NCBI RefSeq assembly: GCF_017161405.1
Contig: NZ_CP071051.1
Location: 2,232,001-2,296,000 of the forward strand
Direction of reading: 5' to 3'
Origin: Leucobacter sp. CX169
Lineage (GTDB): Bacteria; Actinomycetota; Actinomycetes; Actinomycetales; Microbacteriaceae
Length of the DNA stretch: 64,000 nt
Position numbers and translations under genes: made by a program. This document shows positions 7,421 to 19,879 of the stretch, piece by piece. Each line of letters starts with the position of its first letter. Within the stretch, counting starts at the first letter, position 1. Below the pieces are notes generated by a model, which worked only from the letters and a program-made list of their open reading frames with translations, was not told the origin of the DNA and did not search any database.

Positions 7421-8676
7421 CGGCCACCGCCGCTGCGTCGATCCTGCCCGGGGTTGCGCCCATTGCCGCCGCTGCCACCGCGCCCGCCAAAGCCACCGCC
7501 GCGGCCGGAGAAGCCTCCGCCGCCGGGGCCGTTGCCGCCCGAGCGGCCGCCATCGCGGCCTTGGCGCGAGTCGCCCGATCCGCCCGATCCGCCGTCGCCC
7601 GATCCGCCGCGCGGATCCTGCCCGGGCTTGCGCGCGTGGGGATTGCCGCGCGACGCGACGCCTCGCATGCCCTTCGCGCCCTTGCCATCGCCGGGGCGAC
7701 CGCCGGTCACCTCGCCGGCCTTGCGCTCGCGAGGACCACCCTTCCCCCGCGCGCCCTCGCGGGGCGGGGCCGAGACGACCTGCTCACCCTGGGCCGCGGT
7801 CAAGAGCGCGCCGCGCTCGGCAGCCGAGAGCTCGCGCATCTCGCCGACCATCAGGGTGCCGAGGTGCAGCGGGCCGAACTGGCGACGCACGAGCTCAATC
7901 ACGGGGTGGCCGACCTCGGCGAGCATGCGGCGCACGATGCGGTTGCGGCCCGAGTGCAGCGTGAGCTCAACGAGCGAGACCTCGAAGTCGGGTGCGCCCG
8001 GCACGATCTTCGCGGAGTCGACGCTAATGGGGCCGTCCTCAAGCTCGATGCCGTCCTTCAGTTTCTGGATGGTCGCGGCGGTGACCCGCCCCTCGACCTG
8101 AGCGACGTACGTCTTCTGCACGCCGAACTTCGGGTGCGCGAGGGCGTGGGCGAGATCGCCATCGTTGGTCAAAATCAAAAGGCCCGAGGTGTCGGTGTCG
8201 AGACGACCGACGTTGAAGATGCGCTCTTCGAACTGGTCGGTGAACTCGCGCAGGTCGGGGCGGCCGTTTTCGTCGGACATCGTCGAGACGACGCCGCGCG
8301 GCTTGTTCAGCACGAAGTAGCGCTTGGACACGTCGAGCTGCACGATCACACCGTCGACCCGTACCTCGTCGGTTCCGGGCTCAATCCGGCTGCCGAGCGA
8401 ATCAACGACCTCGCCATTGACGCGCACGCGACCGCTCGTAATGAGTTCCTCGCACGCGCGGCGCGAGGCGACGCCCGCCGAGGCGAGCACCTTCTGCAGG
8501 CGCACGCGGGTGTCGTCGCCGGGGCGGTTCTCGCCGATCTCGGTCTCGCCGACGCGCCAACCGATCGGCTTGTCCCAGCCAAACGCGGCCATGTCGACAT
8601 TCATCTTCTGGCCGTCGACCTCAATCGATCCGCCGAAGTCTGCGGGGTTGTCGTTGTCCTCGTTAGAACCGTTCAT
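7417..8676 (-). CDS. rluB: RsuA/RluB-family 23S rRNA pseudouridine synthase with long Gly/Arg tail
   Basis: I chose ATG 8676, preceded by GAGAAGGG, which gives 419 residues and a 14-nt overlap with scpB. An acidic N-terminal stretch is followed by an S4 domain (VRLQKVLASAGVASRRACEELI, about residues 55-110) and the catalytic domain with GRLDTDTSGLLILTNDG containing the catalytic Asp. The SGRNRIVRRMLAEVGHPV motif follows. The family isomerises a uridine in 23S rRNA, probably U2605 by the family of scpB neighbours. From about residue 300 on, roughly 115 residues are nearly all Gly, Arg, Ser and Asp with RGGGFGGRGG-type repeats, an unusual disordered RNA-binding-like tail. The family core is complete without it. 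Confidence 0.9.
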   Translation of the reverse strand: MNGSNEDNDNPADFGGSIEVDGQKMNVDMAAFGWDKPIGWRVGETEIGENRPGDDTRVRLQKVLASAGVASRRACEELITSGRVRVNGEVVDSLGSRIEPGTDEVRVDGVIVQLDVSKRYFVLNKPRGVVSTMSDENGRPDLREFTDQFEERIFNVGRLDTDTSGLLILTNDGDLAHALAHPKFGVQKTYVAQVEGRVTAATIQKLKDGIELEDGPISVDSAKIVPGAPDFEVSLVELTLHSGRNRIVRRMLAEVGHPVIELVRRQFGPLHLGTLMVGEMRELSAAERGALLTAAQGEQVVSAPPREGARGKGGPRERKAGEVTGGRPGDGKGAKGMRGVASRGNPHARKPGQDPRGGSGDGGSGGSGDSRQGRDGGRSGGNGPGGGGFSGRGGGFGGRGGSGGNGRNPGQDRRSGGGR

Positions 8677-9301
8677 GGTCAAACCCTTCTCGTCCATCAT
8701 CGAGCATCGGCGCGATCGGCGGCAGCTCGTCCAGCGAGCCAACCCCCAAGTGTCCGAGCAAAGTATCTGTGGTGCCGTACAGGATCGCACCAGTCTCGGG
8801 ATCCTGCCCAGCTTCGGTGATCAAGCCGCGCCCCACCAGGGTGCGCACGACCGAATCGACATTTACGGCGCGAATCGAGGCGATTGCCCCGCGCGAAATC
8901 GGCTGCCGATACGCAATCACGGCGAGCGTCTCGAGCGCCGCCTGCGAAAGCCTCGCCGGACTTTGCTGTTGCACGAAGTCGGCGATGATCGGGTCTAATG
9001 ATTCTCTCACGTAAAAGCGATAGCCGCCCCCGACCTCGCGCAGCTCAAATCCGCGCTCGGGGCCGGAGCCCTTTCCGTCGTAGTCGGCGGTGAGGAGCTC
9101 GATCGCCCTCCGGACCTCGCGCACGGGTCGATCGGTCGCGGTCGCAAGCCCCACCGCGCTGATCGGCTCGTCCGCCACCATGAGCAACGCCTCGAGCTGC
9201 TGCTCCAGGGTCGCGCCCTCGCGGGCACGCGCGAGGGCGCTCGGGGCCACGGCAGGATCCTGCCCGGTCGCCTCGAATTCCACGGTCGAACTATCCGTCA
9301 T
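8663..9301 (-). CDS. scpB: Segregation and condensation protein B
   Basis: A 212-residue protein with two winged-helix domains (LEQQLEALLMVADEPISAVGLATATDRPVREVRRAIELL, then RLSQAALETLAVIAYRQPISRGAIASIRAVNVDSVVRTLVGRGLI). It forms the Smc-ScpAB condensin complex with ScpA and helps compact and segregate the nucleoid. The coding start overlaps the scpA stop region by 11 nt and its end overlaps the pseudouridine synthase gene, so translation of the three is coupled. It contains an exact copy of the iterated palindrome at 9251-9264 and near-copies at 8799, where the peptide read is QDP. Confidence 0.95.
   Translation of the reverse strand: MTDSSTVEFEATGQDPAVAPSALARAREGATLEQQLEALLMVADEPISAVGLATATDRPVREVRRAIELLTADYDGKGSGPERGFELREVGGGYRFYVRESLDPIIADFVQQQSPARLSQAALETLAVIAYRQPISRGAIASIRAVNVDSVVRTLVGRGLITEAGQDPETGAILYGTTDTLLGHLGVGSLDELPPIAPMLDDGREGFDHERF
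9251..9264. repeat. Iterated palindrome GGCAGGATCCTGCC, copy inside scpB
   Basis: Perfect 14-bp palindrome, read on the coding strand as CAG-GAT-CCT-GCC (Gln-Asp-Pro-Ala), a different frame from the copy in the GntR gene. Confidence 0.7.
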
Positions 9302-10151
9302 AGTCAGCTCCCAATGTCGCGAGGTCGTCGTCCGACCACCCCTCGCTCGTCCAGCGCACGGTCAGCTCGCCGAGCGGCTCGGGCTGTTCGAACGTCACCG
9401 CCGAGCGGCGATACAGTTCGAGGATCGCGAGGAAGCGCGCCACCACGACGCCCTTCTCGCTGACGCCCGCGATCATCTCTCGGAACGAATGCATGCCGCC
9501 GCGGCGCAGCATCGAAACGACAATCGCCGCCTGCTCACGAATCGATACGAGCGGGGCGTGCAGGTGGTCCAGGCCGACGACGGGGATCTCGCGGGGAGCG
9601 CAGGCGAGGGCTGCGAGCGTCGCGAAGTCGGCGGCGCTCAGCGTCCAGACCAGCTCGGGGCCTTGATTGCGGTAGCGGGCGTCGAGGGGCACCTGACGCG
9701 CGTGCCGGCCGGCCTCCGCCTCGAGGTTGCCGCGGAACCAGGCGCTCGCCTCCTTGAACGCGCGATACTGCAGGAGGCGGGCGAACAGCAGGTCGCGGGC
9801 CTCGAGCAGGGCCACGTCCTCGGCGTCGACGACCTCGCCCTGGGGCAGCAAGCTCGCGATCTTCAAATCGAGCAGGGTCGCGGCGACGACGAGGAACTCG
9901 GAGGCGCGGTCGAGCGCGCCGAGCCCCTCTTCCGACTCGAAGCGCGCGAGGTACGAAATGAACTCGTCGGTGACGAGGCTGAGTGACACCTCAGTGATGT
10001 CGAGCTCGTGCTGCGAGATGAGGCTCAACAGCAGGTCAAACGGACCCTCGAAGCCGTCGAACACGACGCGGAACTGATCGCTTTGTGGCGCGACTGCCCC
10101 GGCCGACGCGCCTCGCGCGCCCGGCTTCGGGTTCGTGTCGAGCGCTGTCAT
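9291..10151 (-). CDS. scpA: Segregation and condensation protein A (kleisin)
   Basis: A 286-residue kleisin. After about 25 disordered residues comes FRVVFDGFEGPFDLLLSLISQHELDITEVSLSLVTDEFISYL, the strongly conserved ScpA N-terminal signature. This is followed by FLVVAATLLDLKIASLLP and a C-terminal winged helix (VVARFLAILELYRRSAVTFEQPEPLGELTVRW) that binds the Smc head. It acts with ScpB and Smc on the nucleoid. The gene lies 10 nt after parA, in the common order parA-scpA-scpB. Confidence 0.95.
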   Translation of the reverse strand: MTALDTNPKPGARGASAGAVAPQSDQFRVVFDGFEGPFDLLLSLISQHELDITEVSLSLVTDEFISYLARFESEEGLGALDRASEFLVVAATLLDLKIASLLPQGEVVDAEDVALLEARDLLFARLLQYRAFKEASAWFRGNLEAEAGRHARQVPLDARYRNQGPELVWTLSAADFATLAALACAPREIPVVGLDHLHAPLVSIREQAAIVVSMLRRGGMHSFREMIAGVSEKGVVVARFLAILELYRRSAVTFEQPEPLGELTVRWTSEGWSDDDLATLGADYDG

Positions 10152-10161
10152 CGGGGCGGCC

Positions 10162-11016
10162 TTAGGCGACTGCGCCCCGCTGCACCAGTTCTCGCGCGAG
10201 CTTCAGATACGCTTCCGAAGCCGCGTTCGCGGGGGCATAGTCGAGCACCGATTTCGCTGCGATCTGGGCGTCGGGCAGCTTCACGGTGCGTCCGATGACC
10301 GTGTCGAAGACCTTGTCGCCGAAGGTGTCGACGACGCGCTCGAGCACCTCGCGGGCGTGCAGGGTGCGGGGGTCGTACATGGTGGCAAGAATGCCGTCGA
10401 GCTCAAGCTGCGGGTTCAGGCGGTCCTTGACCTTGTCGATCGTCTCGATCAGCAGGGCGACACCGCGCAGCGCGAAGAACTCGCAGGCGAGCGGAATGAG
10501 CACGCCGTGGCTCGCGGTGAGGGCGTTCACGGTGAGCAGGCCGAGCGACGGCTGACAGTCGATCAGCACGACGTCGTAGTCTGCCGAGACCTTGCGCAGC
10601 ACGCTGCCGAGGATCTGCTCGCGGGCGACCTCCGAGACGAGGTGCACCTCGGCGGCCGACAGGTCGATGTTCGCGGGGATCACGTCGAGGTTCTCGATCG
10701 TGGAGCGCTGAATCGCGACCCGCGGGTCTTTCTCGTGGCCGAGCATGAGGTCGTAGATCGTGGGCACGTCATGGGCCTGCACACCGAGGCCGGCGGAAAG
10801 CGCGCCCTGCGGGTCGAAGTCCACCGCGAGCACCCGACGGCCGTAGCGTGCAAGCGCGGCGGCGAGGTTAATGGTGCTCGTCGTCTTGCCGACGCCACCC
10901 TTCTGGTTGCACATCGCGATGATGCGCGCAGGGCCGTGGGTGGTGAGCTTCGGCGGCACGGGGATGAAGCGGTCCGGTCGCCCCGTGGGGCCCAGCTTCG
11001 CTTCGGCCTGTGCCAT
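10162..11016 (-). CDS. parA: ParA-family chromosome-partitioning ATPase
   Basis: I use ATG 11016 (284 residues), preceded by GAGGAA. An in-frame TTG at 11043 has no good ribosome-binding site. The deviant Walker A motif CNQKGGVGKTTSTINLAAAL is at about residues 34-53, with the Asp of VDFDPQGALS and the Walker B segment VVLIDCQPSLGLLT. ParA-type ATPases bind DNA cooperatively and move ParB-parS complexes. No parB lies next to it, so this is the widespread actinobacterial paralogue located with scpAB rather than the origin-proximal parAB pair. It probably aids condensin function or segregation, although its exact partner is not shown by the sequence. Confidence 0.9.
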   Translation of the reverse strand: MAQAEAKLGPTGRPDRFIPVPPKLTTHGPARIIAMCNQKGGVGKTTSTINLAAALARYGRRVLAVDFDPQGALSAGLGVQAHDVPTIYDLMLGHEKDPRVAIQRSTIENLDVIPANIDLSAAEVHLVSEVAREQILGSVLRKVSADYDVVLIDCQPSLGLLTVNALTASHGVLIPLACEFFALRGVALLIETIDKVKDRLNPQLELDGILATMYDPRTLHAREVLERVVDTFGDKVFDTVIGRTVKLPDAQIAAKSVLDYAPANAASEAYLKLARELVQRGAVA

Positions 11017-11065
11017 GTCATTTCCTCGCTCTTCGCCCGCCAATTGGTGCAGGGAACATCCTATC

Positions 11066-11109
11066 GTTCACGCCGACCGCGACCACATCGGCCCGCGGTC
11101 GGCGTGAAC
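11066..11109. terminator. Perfect 16-bp inverted repeat upstream of parA
   Basis: GTTCACGCCGACCGCG and its exact complement CGCGGTCGGCGTGAAC flank a 12-nt loop. No T-run follows on either strand. It lies 17 bp after the stop of a possible small ORF and 50 bp before parA, so it may be a terminator or attenuator in the parA leader. A TAGGAT -10-like box (minus strand) directly abuts it on the parA side. Confidence 0.55.
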
Positions 11110-11126
11110 TTCAGGAACGGGCTCGG

Positions 11127-11300
11127 CTAGCGCCGTCCTCGCATGCTGCGCGCCCTGAGCAGCACCGCCCCGGCCACGAGTGGCGCCGCGGCGGCGAGGG
11201 GTGCGGCCTGAGCGAGGGCAGGATCCGTGCCGGGCACGACCGCCGCCACCAAAGTACCCCCCAGCCGAGTCCGCCGACGTATCGTCGTCGTTGATGCCAT
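11127..11300 (-). CDS. Possible small membrane protein, 57 residues
   Basis: This ORF starts at ATG 11300 (an in-frame ATG at 11315 is the alternative). It encodes an Arg-rich start (TTTIRRRTRLGGTLVAAVVP), one hydrophobic segment (LAAAAPLVAGAVLLRARS) and a basic end. GGGGACGACC before the ATG is a weak ribosome-binding site. The pattern would fit a one- or two-helix membrane peptide, and the strong hairpin just after its stop could be its terminator. I do not recognise a family, and the ORF may be a chance reading of GC-rich DNA. The rest of the 443-bp xerD-parA gap (11301-11459) is comparatively AT-rich and may hold a promoter for this ORF or parA, but I see no convincing -35/-10 pair. Confidence 0.35.
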   Translation of the reverse strand: MASTTTIRRRTRLGGTLVAAVVPGTDPALAQAAPLAAAAPLVAGAVLLRARSMRGRR

Positions 11301-11459
11301 GGTCGTCCCCGCCATTCCGGCGAGTCCCGCGTGCGCGTTCGAGGATCGCCAAATCCCCCGAAATACTCGAAACAGGGACGATACACCTGAAACGTGATAT
11401 TCAGACGCGAACCAAACATGGGCGGCGATCGCAGACTGTTACTTCTGCGCGCAGCAGTG

Positions 11460-12496
11460 CTACTTTCGTGCGCGCGGATGCGCCGTGAGGTAGCTTTCAC
11501 GCAAGGTTTCGGCAGTGACGTGGGTGTAGATCTGCGTCGTCGTCACGGACGAGTGCCCGAGCAACTCCTGCACAGTGCGGACGTCAGCGCCGCCCGCAAG
11601 CAGGTGCGTCGCGAACGAGTGCCGCATCGTGTGGGGCGAGACCTCAACTAGGACCCCGGCCCGCTCAGCGGCAGCCCGGATGATCAGCCAGACGCTCTGG
11701 CGCGAGAGGCGCGCCCCGCGGGCACCCACGAAAAGCGCCGGGGTGCCGTTCCCCGCGGCGACCAGCAGCGGGCGCGCCCGCACCAGGTACGCCGCGAGGG
11801 CCGAGCCCGCGAAGCTCCCGTAAGGGACAATCCGCTGCTTCGATCCCTTGCCCGTGACGCGCAGGAAGCCGCCGTGTTCGAGCGCACGTTCCGGATCGCG
11901 CCAGGCGTCGGCTGTGCCGGGCTGAGAGAGCAGGTCGTCCAGGTCGATCGCGGTCGCCTCGCTGACGCGCGCGCCGCTCGCGTAGAGCAGCTCGAGCAGC
12001 GCGCGGTCGCGCAGGCTGATCGGGTCGTCCCCCGCGGCGGCGTTCAGCAGCGCCTCGATGTCGCCGACCGAGAGCGCCTTCGGCAGGCGCAGCGTCGGCT
12101 TGGGCGTGCGCACGCCGCGCCCCGCGTGCTCGCTCAGCAACCCCTCGTCGAAGAGGAAACGGTGCATCCCGCGTACGGTCGACAACCGGCGCGCGATCGA
12201 CGCGGGCGTGAGCTTCTGGGGCTTCTCCTCCGCGGCGGCTGGTTCGGGGCCCGCCGCAGGCGCAGTATCCCGCCGCTCCCGCGGTGCCCCGCCGAGCTCA
12301 GCGACGTATCTGCTCAGCAGCTCGGGCGTCACCGCGGCGAGGTCCGTGACCTCGTGCGCGGCAAGCCACGCCTGGTATGCGGCGAGGTCGCGGCGATATG
12401 CGTCGAGGGTGTTCGCGGACAGCCCTCGCTCGAGGCTCGAGTGCCTGAGAAAGCGAGCCGACCCGTCCTCGGGCGAGAGCGCGGCCGGCGCGGGGG

Positions 12497-12500
<4 letters not shown>
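11460..12500 (-). CDS. xerD: Tyrosine site-specific recombinase XerD
   Basis: A 346-residue recombinase. The GTG start at 12500 overlaps the TGA of the NUDIX gene (GTGA). The N-terminal SAM-like core-binding domain ([25 protein letters not shown]) spans about residues 15-110 and contains a Pro/Ala/Glu-rich insert of about 30 residues ([19 protein letters not shown]) that is not usual. The catalytic domain carries the Arg of [14 protein letters not shown] and the tetrad end [20 protein letters not shown], then the nucleophilic Tyr in TTTQIYTHV. With XerC it resolves chromosome dimers at dif. Its place between the NUDIX hydrolase and parA genes is conserved in actinobacteria. Confidence 0.94.
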
Positions 12501-16264
<3,764 letters not shown>

Positions 16265-16271
16265 GCTGGTG

Positions 16272-16277
16272 AGCGTA
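16272..16277 (-). promoter_or_regulatory. -10 box (TACGCT) before the AI-2E-type transporter
   Basis: TACGCT ends 7 nt before ATG 16264 with no ribosome-binding site between, in the short gap after recN. Confidence 0.5.
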
Positions 16278-16302
16278 GCAGCCGCCACCGGCGCGGATCG
16301 GC

Positions 16303-17991
16303 CTATTTCGCTCCGCGAAGCGCCAGCAGTTCCGCGGCGTGCTCCAACGCACTCGACGAGTCGCTCATGCCCGAGAGCAGGCGCGCCATTTCTGCCAGTC
16401 GGGCATCGCCGTCAAGCGCGCGGCAGCTGCTCTCGGTGAACCCTCCGGCGGAGTCCTTTGCCACCTGGAGGTGGTTCCCGGCAAATGCGGCGACCTGAGC
16501 GAGATGCGTGACGACGATGACCTGCGACGTTCGGGCGAGCCGCTCGAGCCGGCGACCAATCTCGATAGCGGCTGCCCCGCCGACGCCGGCGTCCACCTCG
16601 TCAAAGACGAACGTCGGCACCGGGTCCACCCCGGCGATGACGACCTCGAGTGCAAGCATGACGCGCGAGAGCTCGCCGCCTGATGCACCCTTCGCGATGG
16701 GGCGCGGCTCTGCCCCCGGGTGAGGCCGCAACAGCAAGAGCACTTCATCGGCGCCGCTGATACCTGGCTCGGCGGGCAGCACATCGACGCGAAACTCGGC
16801 GTCGGGCAGCGCCAGCTGGCGCAGCTCTGCGCTGACCTGAGCCCCGAGCTCAACCGCGGCGGCCCGGCGCAGCTCGGTGAGGGCCGTGGCGAGAGCGGCG
16901 AGACGTGCCTCAGCGCCAGCGAGCCGCGCGGCGAGTTCGCCGATCCGATCATCGTCTCCGTCGAGCTCAAGCAGACGAGTCGACCCGACCTCCGCGTAGG
17001 CCACGACCGCGGCGGCATCCGCGCCGTACTTTCGCGTCAGGCTCGTCAGGCTGGCGAGGCGTTCGTTCGCCCGCGCCAGCTCGCTCGGCCCTTCCTCATC
17101 GAGATCGCTGACGTAGCCGGAAAGACCTTGGGCGACATCGTGGAGCTGGAAACCGATGGCGCGCACCGTCTCGAGCATGGCTGCAAGGCGCGGGTCGTGC
17201 CCGGCAACGCGATCGAGCTCGTGTTCGGCCTCGGCGATCAGTCCCGCCGCGTCGCGCCGGAAGGGGTCGTCGGACTCGCTGGTCAGAGCCTCGTGGGCGG
17301 CGAGGCTTGCCGTGCGTAGTTCCTCGACGTTGCCAAGTCGCTCGATGCGCTGCGTGAGTTCGACGTCCTCGCCCACGACGGGTTCGACCTCAGCGATCTC
17401 GTCGAGCTCTGCGCGCAGGCGGGCAGCCTCGCGTTCGCGCTCGTCGCGCGCCTCCGCGAGCTCTGCGTGGGCGGCGGCGAGCTCCCGGCGCTCGCGATAT
17501 GCGATGCGGTACTCATCAAGGGCGGCGGCGAGCGTCGCTCCCCCGAACCGGTCGAGTGTGTCGCGCTGGGCCGCCGAGGACTTGAGTCGCAGCTGCTCGG
17601 ACTGGCCGTGAACGGCAAACAGCCGATCGGCGAGACGGTTCAGCGTGCCGACGGGTGCGGTCGCTCCGCCGACGCTCGCGCGGCTGCGCCCCTCGGCGCT
17701 CACCGTCCGGCCGAGCACGAGCTCGCCGTCCTCGACCTCGCCGCCCGCGTCGTCCACGATCTCGGCGACCTGCGGATCCTGCGTGCGCACGATGCCCGTC
17801 ACTCGCGCCTGCGCGGCGCCCGTGCGCACCGCGCCGGCGTCGCTGCGCTGGCCCATGAGCAGACCGAGCGCCGTGACGACCATCGTCTTGCCCGCGCCGG
17901 TCTCACCAGTGATCGCGGTGAAGCCGGGGCCGAGGGGCAGGCGCGCATTGGCGATCACCCCGAGGTCCCGGATCTGGAGTTCGTCGATCAT
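16303..17991 (-). CDS. recN: DNA repair ATPase RecN
   Basis: A 562-residue SMC-like protein. The start ATG 17991 overlaps the NAD kinase stop (ATGA). The N-terminal half-ATPase begins MIDELQIRDLGVIANARLPL with Walker A ITGETGAGKTMVV. Two long coiled-coil stretches (about residues 150-330) are rich in Glu, Arg and Ala. The C-terminal half has the ABC signature GASGGELSRVMLALEVV and Walker B VFDEVDAGVGG, followed by VIVVTHLAQVAAFA. RecN acts early in recombination repair of DNA double-strand breaks. In many bacteria it is SOS-controlled; I did not see a LexA box because the gene sits inside a coupled operon. Confidence 0.96.
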   Translation of the reverse strand: MIDELQIRDLGVIANARLPLGPGFTAITGETGAGKTMVVTALGLLMGQRSDAGAVRTGAAQARVTGIVRTQDPQVAEIVDDAGGEVEDGELVLGRTVSAEGRSRASVGGATAPVGTLNRLADRLFAVHGQSEQLRLKSSAAQRDTLDRFGGATLAAALDEYRIAYRERRELAAAHAELAEARDEREREAARLRAELDEIAEVEPVVGEDVELTQRIERLGNVEELRTASLAAHEALTSESDDPFRRDAAGLIAEAEHELDRVAGHDPRLAAMLETVRAIGFQLHDVAQGLSGYVSDLDEEGPSELARANERLASLTSLTRKYGADAAAVVAYAEVGSTRLLELDGDDDRIGELAARLAGAEARLAALATALTELRRAAAVELGAQVSAELRQLALPDAEFRVDVLPAEPGISGADEVLLLLRPHPGAEPRPIAKGASGGELSRVMLALEVVIAGVDPVPTFVFDEVDAGVGGAAAIEIGRRLERLARTSQVIVVTHLAQVAAFAGNHLQVAKDSAGGFTESSCRALDGDARLAEMARLLSGMSDSSSALEHAAELLALRGAK

Positions 17992-18938
17992 ACGTGCTCC
18001 CCCTCGGCGAGGCCCATTGCCGGCTCGGTGGCGCGAGTGCCGCGCCAGCCCGAGACGGGAAGGTGGAACTTGTTGACAAGCCGGTCGGTAAACACGGCCT
18101 CGTCCAGGCGCGCGAGACGCACGGGTTGCGGCGATCGCCGCACCTCGACGACGGAGCCTGCAGGCAGCTCGGTGCGGCGGCGGCCGTCGCACCAGAGCAC
18201 GCCGTGGCCGGTGCTCTCGGGAAGAATCTCGACGGTGAGCACCGACTCGGGGCCGACCACGAGTGGACGGTTAAAGAGGGCGTGCGCCGCAATTGGGACG
18301 AGCAGCATCGCCTGCACGCTCGGCCAGACCACCGGCCCTCCAGCGGAAAAGGCGTACGCGGTTGATCCGGTGGGGGTCGCCAGCACGACCCCGTCACAGC
18401 CGAACGACGACAGCGGGCGACCATCGACCCCGACGGCGACCTCGAGCATGCGCTGACGCTTCTCGACGCTGGCCTCGTTGACCGCCCACGACTCCGCGAT
18501 CAGCTCGCCGTCGAGGCTCGCGCGCACGAGCAGCGTGACGCGCTCCTCGACCGTGTACGCGCGGGCAAGCACCCGCTCGACGGTGGCAGTGAGGTCGTGC
18601 CGCTCCATTTCGGCGAGGAACCCGACATGGCCAAGGTTGACGCCCACGATGGGGCAACTCGACTCGCGCACCAGCTCGGCCGCGCGCAGGATCGTGCCGT
18701 CGCCGCCGAGCACAATCGCAATCTCGACCTCGGACACGGGAGTTTCAGAGTGCAGTTCAGAGGTTCGTTCGAGCGGGAGGTGGGGGGCAAATTCGACCCG
18801 GTCCTCCGGGTCCATGACCACGGTGACCCCTGCGGCAGTCAGCGCCGCGACCACCTCGAGGGTCGCCTCGATCGCCTCCGGACGAGCGGTGTGGGACACC
18901 ACGAGGATCCGCCGGTTCGCGTCTGCGTCGTGCGTCAT
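17988..18938 (-). CDS. ppnK: NAD kinase
   Basis: A 316-residue kinase that makes NADP+ from NAD+ and ATP (some family members use polyphosphate). The GGDGTILRAAEL motif at about residues 78-89 is the catalytic Asp and nucleotide-binding loop. VGVNLGHVGFLAEM, NEASVEK and CDGVVLATPTGSTAYAFSAGGPVV complete the family signature. GAGGAGGACGC precedes the ATG. It overlaps recN (ATGA) and follows tlyA by 47 bp, in the order tlyA-ppnK-recN that is common in actinobacteria. Confidence 0.96.
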   Translation of the reverse strand: MTHDADANRRILVVSHTARPEAIEATLEVVAALTAAGVTVVMDPEDRVEFAPHLPLERTSELHSETPVSEVEIAIVLGGDGTILRAAELVRESSCPIVGVNLGHVGFLAEMERHDLTATVERVLARAYTVEERVTLLVRASLDGELIAESWAVNEASVEKRQRMLEVAVGVDGRPLSSFGCDGVVLATPTGSTAYAFSAGGPVVWPSVQAMLLVPIAAHALFNRPLVVGPESVLTVEILPESTGHGVLWCDGRRRTELPAGSVVEVRRSPQPVRLARLDEAVFTDRLVNKFHLPVSGWRGTRATEPAMGLAEGEHV

Positions 18939-18985
18939 GCGTCCTCCTCATCCTCGGTGTCGACCGGCAAGGCGCGGCCGTCGGC

Positions 18986-19879
18986 TCACGCGGCGAGCGC
19001 GCGGATCCGTGCGTCCCATTCTGTCGGATCGCCGCCCGAATCGCTCGGGCCACGCCCGCGAGTGAAATGGACGACATACTCACGATTGCCTGCACCACCG
19101 ACAATCGGTGACGGGATCAGTCCCTGGGTACGCAGGCCAAGGGTGAAGGCGGCGGCGAGTACCCCACGGATGGCGTTCGCACGGCGAGCTGGGTCGACGA
19201 CAATCCCGTCGCGAATCCCTGACCGACCCACCTCGAACTGCGGCTTGATCAGGAGCACGAAGTCGGCCGTCTCAGCCGCCACCGAGACCATCGCGGGAAG
19301 CACGAGCGGCAGGGCGATGAACGACAGGTCGGCGACGATCACCTCGGGCGGCGCGGGCTCCCCCGTCGCCTCGGCGAGTCCGGCGGCCGTCATTTCGCGC
19401 GCGTTCAGGCCCTCCACCAGCCGGATCCTGGGGTCGCCCCGCAACTCCACGGACAGCTGATCGTGACCCACGTCGATCGCGAGCACGGCGCGGGCGCCGC
19501 GTTCGAGCAAGACCTGCGTGAACCCGCCGGTCGACGCGCCCACATCGAGCGCGAGGCGCCCCGCCGGGTCGACGCTGAACGCATCGAGGCCGGCAACGAG
19601 CTTGTGGGCGCCCCGGCTGACGTAGTGGTCGAGATCGGCGGCGGAGAGCATCGCGCCGTCTGGCACCTTCTCCGACGCCTTCGCCGCAACCCGCCCGTTG
19701 ACCCGGGTGCGCGCAGCAGCGATCAGTTCGGCGGCGTGGCTGCGCGAACGGGCGAGCCCACTCTCGGCGAGTGCGCGATCAAGGCGCACCGGCTCCCCGG
19801 CCCAGACACGTTCGGTCCAGGCGCGCTCGTTTCCGGCGGAGTCTTTCTCGGAAGAAGGGCCGTGCTGTTCAACCGTCAC
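18986..19879 (-). CDS. tlyA: TlyA-type rRNA 2'-O-methyltransferase
   Basis: A 297-residue protein of the TlyA family. An S4-like RNA-binding domain (VRLDRALAESGLARSRSHAAELIAAARTRVNGRVAAKASEKV) spans about residues 30-75. An FtsJ-type methyltransferase domain follows with LALDVGASTGGFTQVLLERGARAVLAIDVGHDQL, holding the SAM-binding GASTGGFT loop, then the catalytic-type VIVADLSFIALPLVLPA and LLIKPQFEVGRSGI. Characterised TlyA enzymes methylate 16S and/or 23S rRNA and influence capreomycin sensitivity. About 25 unstructured residues precede the S4 domain. The GTG start overlaps the stop of the small upstream gene (GTGA). Confidence 0.93.
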   Translation of the reverse strand: MTVEQHGPSSEKDSAGNERAWTERVWAGEPVRLDRALAESGLARSRSHAAELIAAARTRVNGRVAAKASEKVPDGAMLSAADLDHYVSRGAHKLVAGLDAFSVDPAGRLALDVGASTGGFTQVLLERGARAVLAIDVGHDQLSVELRGDPRIRLVEGLNAREMTAAGLAEATGEPAPPEVIVADLSFIALPLVLPAMVSVAAETADFVLLIKPQFEVGRSGIRDGIVVDPARRANAIRGVLAAAFTLGLRTQGLIPSPIVGGAGNREYVVHFTRGRGPSDSGGDPTEWDARIRALAA

